From NCBI GenBank assembly GCA_051252515.1, contig JBPOFS010000002.1:124001-188000 (forward strand): DNA of 64,000 nucleotides, in the 5' to 3' direction. The position numbers and the translations under genes were made by a program. Positions 62,577 through 64,000 of this stretch are shown piece by piece. Source of the DNA: UBA5078 sp051252515 (GTDB lineage Bacteria; Pseudomonadota; Gammaproteobacteria; Pseudomonadales; Pseudohongiellaceae). Numbering within the stretch: position 1 is the stretch's first letter; every line of letters begins with the position of its first letter. Below the pieces are notes generated by a model. That model saw only the letters and a list, made by a program, of their open reading frames with translations, ran no database searches and was not told the origin of the DNA.

Positions 62577-63263
62577 ATGAATCGAAATATTAAGCTCACA
62601 GTTATCATTTGTGTTTTCTTCGTCGCGTTAGTGTTTGTTATGACGTATTTCCGTATAACGGGCAACAACGCAGTACAGACATACAATGCCGAAGATTTGC
62701 GCGAGTTAGGGGCTTTGGTCTATGACGAGCCGGTGAGCTTGTCTGAGTTCAGCTTGATCGATCAAAATGGCGAGATCTTTGATCAAGAAAAACTAAAAGG
62801 GGGCTGGACGCTGTTCTTCTTTGGTTTTACTAACTGCCCAGATATCTGTCCGCTAACCTTGACCGAACTAAGCCAGTTTTATCGTAACCTTGAAGCCTCT
62901 GGTACTAACCTCGACACGCAAGTTGTGATGGTGAGCGTGGATCCTGAGCGTGATTCAACTGAGCGTCTTAACGAATATATGACATCGTTTCACCCAGACT
63001 TCATAGGGCTTAACGGAGATTACAACGTCATTGCTAGCCTCGCGAAAGAACTCTATATCGCGCATACGCCTCCACCTGGAATGGAGACTATGACAGACGC
63101 GCATGCAGGTCATGACGGCATGGCCGCAGACGACTACCTCATTGATCATAGTGGTAATATTTTGATCATCAACCCAGAGGGTTTGTATCAAGGTTTTTTT
63201 GATACAGCGATTCAAGATGATGAGATATTAGCGGCGTATCAGTCGATCCGCGCGGATTACTGA
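62577..63263 (+). CDS. Sco1/SenC copper chaperone for cytochrome c oxidase
   Basis: 228 aa: an N-terminal membrane anchor (TVIICVFFVALVFVMTYF) and a thioredoxin-fold domain with the copper motif CPDIC near residue 87 and the expected distal His in the DDYLIDHSGNILI strand. Supplies copper to the CuA site of subunit II. It overlaps the znuB 3' end by 7 bp, convergent. Confidence 0.93.
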   Translation: MNRNIKLTVIICVFFVALVFVMTYFRITGNNAVQTYNAEDLRELGALVYDEPVSLSEFSLIDQNGEIFDQEKLKGGWTLFFFGFTNCPDICPLTLTELSQFYRNLEASGTNLDTQVVMVSVDPERDSTERLNEYMTSFHPDFIGLNGDYNVIASLAKELYIAHTPPPGMETMTDAHAGHDGMAADDYLIDHSGNILIINPEGLYQGFFDTAIQDDEILAAYQSIRADY

Positions 63264-64000
63264 GTCTTGCGGCGCAGCAATGTTGGCGCCAAATAAGAGA
63301 GTAAGAAAAACCCACACGCTGTGGCGACAATCGAAGGCCCTGCTGGCGTATCCCAAAAATACGACAGTATCAGCCCGCCACAGACAGAAAGCCCCCCAAC
63401 AATACTAGCCCCTAACGCCATTTGTTCCGGTGTTTCGGCTAGTCTGCGTGCGGCCGCTGGTGGAATGATCAGCAGCGACGTAATTAAAAGCACGCCGATA
63501 ATCTTCATCGAAACTGCGATGAGCAGTGCCACCATCAGCACCATTAATGCGTGCAGTTTTCCGACGGGAACCCCTTCTACCTTCGCGAGCTCTTCGTGCA
63601 CGGTAACGGCCAATAAGCCGTTCCAATATCTCAATAGTAATATGGCGATAAGCGCAGAGCATCCGCCAATCCACCACAGGTCTTGTGGTGCAATCGTTAA
63701 TAGATCGCCAAATAAATAGCCGACTAAATTGATTTGCACGGTGCCCGAGAGTGACAGAATCAACATGCCAAAGGCGAGCGTGCCGTGGGCCAAAATACCC
63801 AGCAGCGTATCGGTCGATAAAGTCTTATTTTTTTCCAGCGCAATGAGCAGGCCGGCAAAAAATATAGAGCTGGCGATCACCGCGATTTGCAGATTCATGT
63901 CGAGCAAAATGCCGATGGCAATGCCAAGCAATGATGAGTGTGCGAGTGTGTCGCCAAAATAAGACATGCGACGCCAAACAACAAAGGCTCCGAGCGGGCC
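63257..64000 (-). CDS. znuB: Zinc ABC transporter permease ZnuB (partial)
   Basis: Inner-membrane permease of the high-affinity zinc importer. The frame reads through the window edge without a stop: GPLGAFVVWRRMSYFGDTLAHSSLLG. The apparent ATG at 63967 is therefore internal and the gene continues beyond 64000. About 248 residues are visible, including several membrane helices and IIPPAAARRLAETPEQMA. The znuC ATPase is expected to the right. Confidence 0.93.
   Translation of the reverse strand, partial: GPLGAFVVWRRMSYFGDTLAHSSLLGIAIGILLDMNLQIAVIASSIFFAGLLIALEKNKTLSTDTLLGILAHGTLAFGMLILSLSGTVQINLVGYLFGDLLTIAPQDLWWIGGCSALIAILLLRYWNGLLAVTVHEELAKVEGVPVGKLHALMVLMVALLIAVSMKIIGVLLITSLLIIPPAAARRLAETPEQMALGASIVGGLSVCGGLILSYFWDTPAGPSIVATACGFFLLSYLAPTLLRRKTQ

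Noticed and set aside
1..64000. CRISPR arrays, tRNA or rRNA genes, insertion sequences, prophage genes
   Set aside because: No regularly spaced direct repeats, cloverleaf-like sequences, transposase or phage proteins were seen in any gap.

Overview
The window is the replication-origin region of a gammaproteobacterial chromosome. Gene order closely follows Pseudomonas (glmS-glmU-atp-parBA-rsmG-mnmG / mnmE-yidC-yidD-rnpA-rpmH / dnaA-dnaN-recF-gyrB / plsC-gmhB-glyS-glyQ / trkH-trkA-rsmB-fmt-def / LysM-dprA-hemF-aroE / cox cluster). Moderate GC, an aerobic respiratory gene set and mixed synteny suggest a free-living, probably marine, relative of the Pseudomonadales/Cellvibrionales. That placement is an inference from gene order; no rRNA is present.

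Layout. 0.2-3.4 kb: glmU-glmS (minus), with a potential Tn7 attachment site at the glmS end. 3.5-10.6 kb: the complete F1Fo ATP synthase operon atpIBEFHAGDC (minus), with a clear promoter and a strong terminator. 10.7-14.9 kb: parB, parA, rsmG, mnmG (minus). 14.9-15.35 kb: AT-rich region with DnaA-box-like sites upstream of mnmG, the E. coli oriC position. 15.3-19.3 kb: mnmE, yidC, yidD, rnpA, rpmH (minus). 19.3-19.67 kb: rpmH-dnaA intergenic region with two perfect DnaA boxes, where gene orientation flips. 19.7-25.9 kb: dnaA, dnaN, recF, gyrB (plus), with two parS-like palindromes inside recF. 26.0-29.95 kb: a small membrane protein, then a cobalamin riboswitch-controlled operon (btuB, a DUF6580-like membrane protein, a BtuF-like protein). 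30.0-34.4 kb: plsC, gmhB, glyS, glyQ. 34.6-46.5 kb: a lipid A-type acyltransferase, Trk potassium uptake, rsmB, fmt, def, a LysM protein, dprA, purE, hemF, aroE and a gamma-carbonic anhydrase-like protein. 46.6-48.7 kb: oligopeptidase A.

48.7-63.3 kb is devoted to terminal oxidases. A caa3-type cytochrome c oxidase operon (coxB, ctaD, ctaG, ctaE) sits behind a long structured leader, followed by DUF2909, SURF1 and a Sco-like protein. A second, oppositely oriented caa3-type operon follows (CoxB with two heme-c domains, CtaD, two subunit III genes, subunit IV). Then come ctaB (heme O synthase) and sco. No ctaA (heme A synthase) is present. The window ends inside znuB, which continues past the right edge.

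The genes form a standard origin-proximal core: replication, partition, ATP synthesis, tRNA modification, membrane insertion and respiration. The least ordinary parts are the B12 operon without a visible BtuCD, the two facing oxidase operons with unusual leaders, the two candidate origins, and the parS pair in recF. I saw no CRISPR array, tRNA, rRNA, prophage or insertion sequence.
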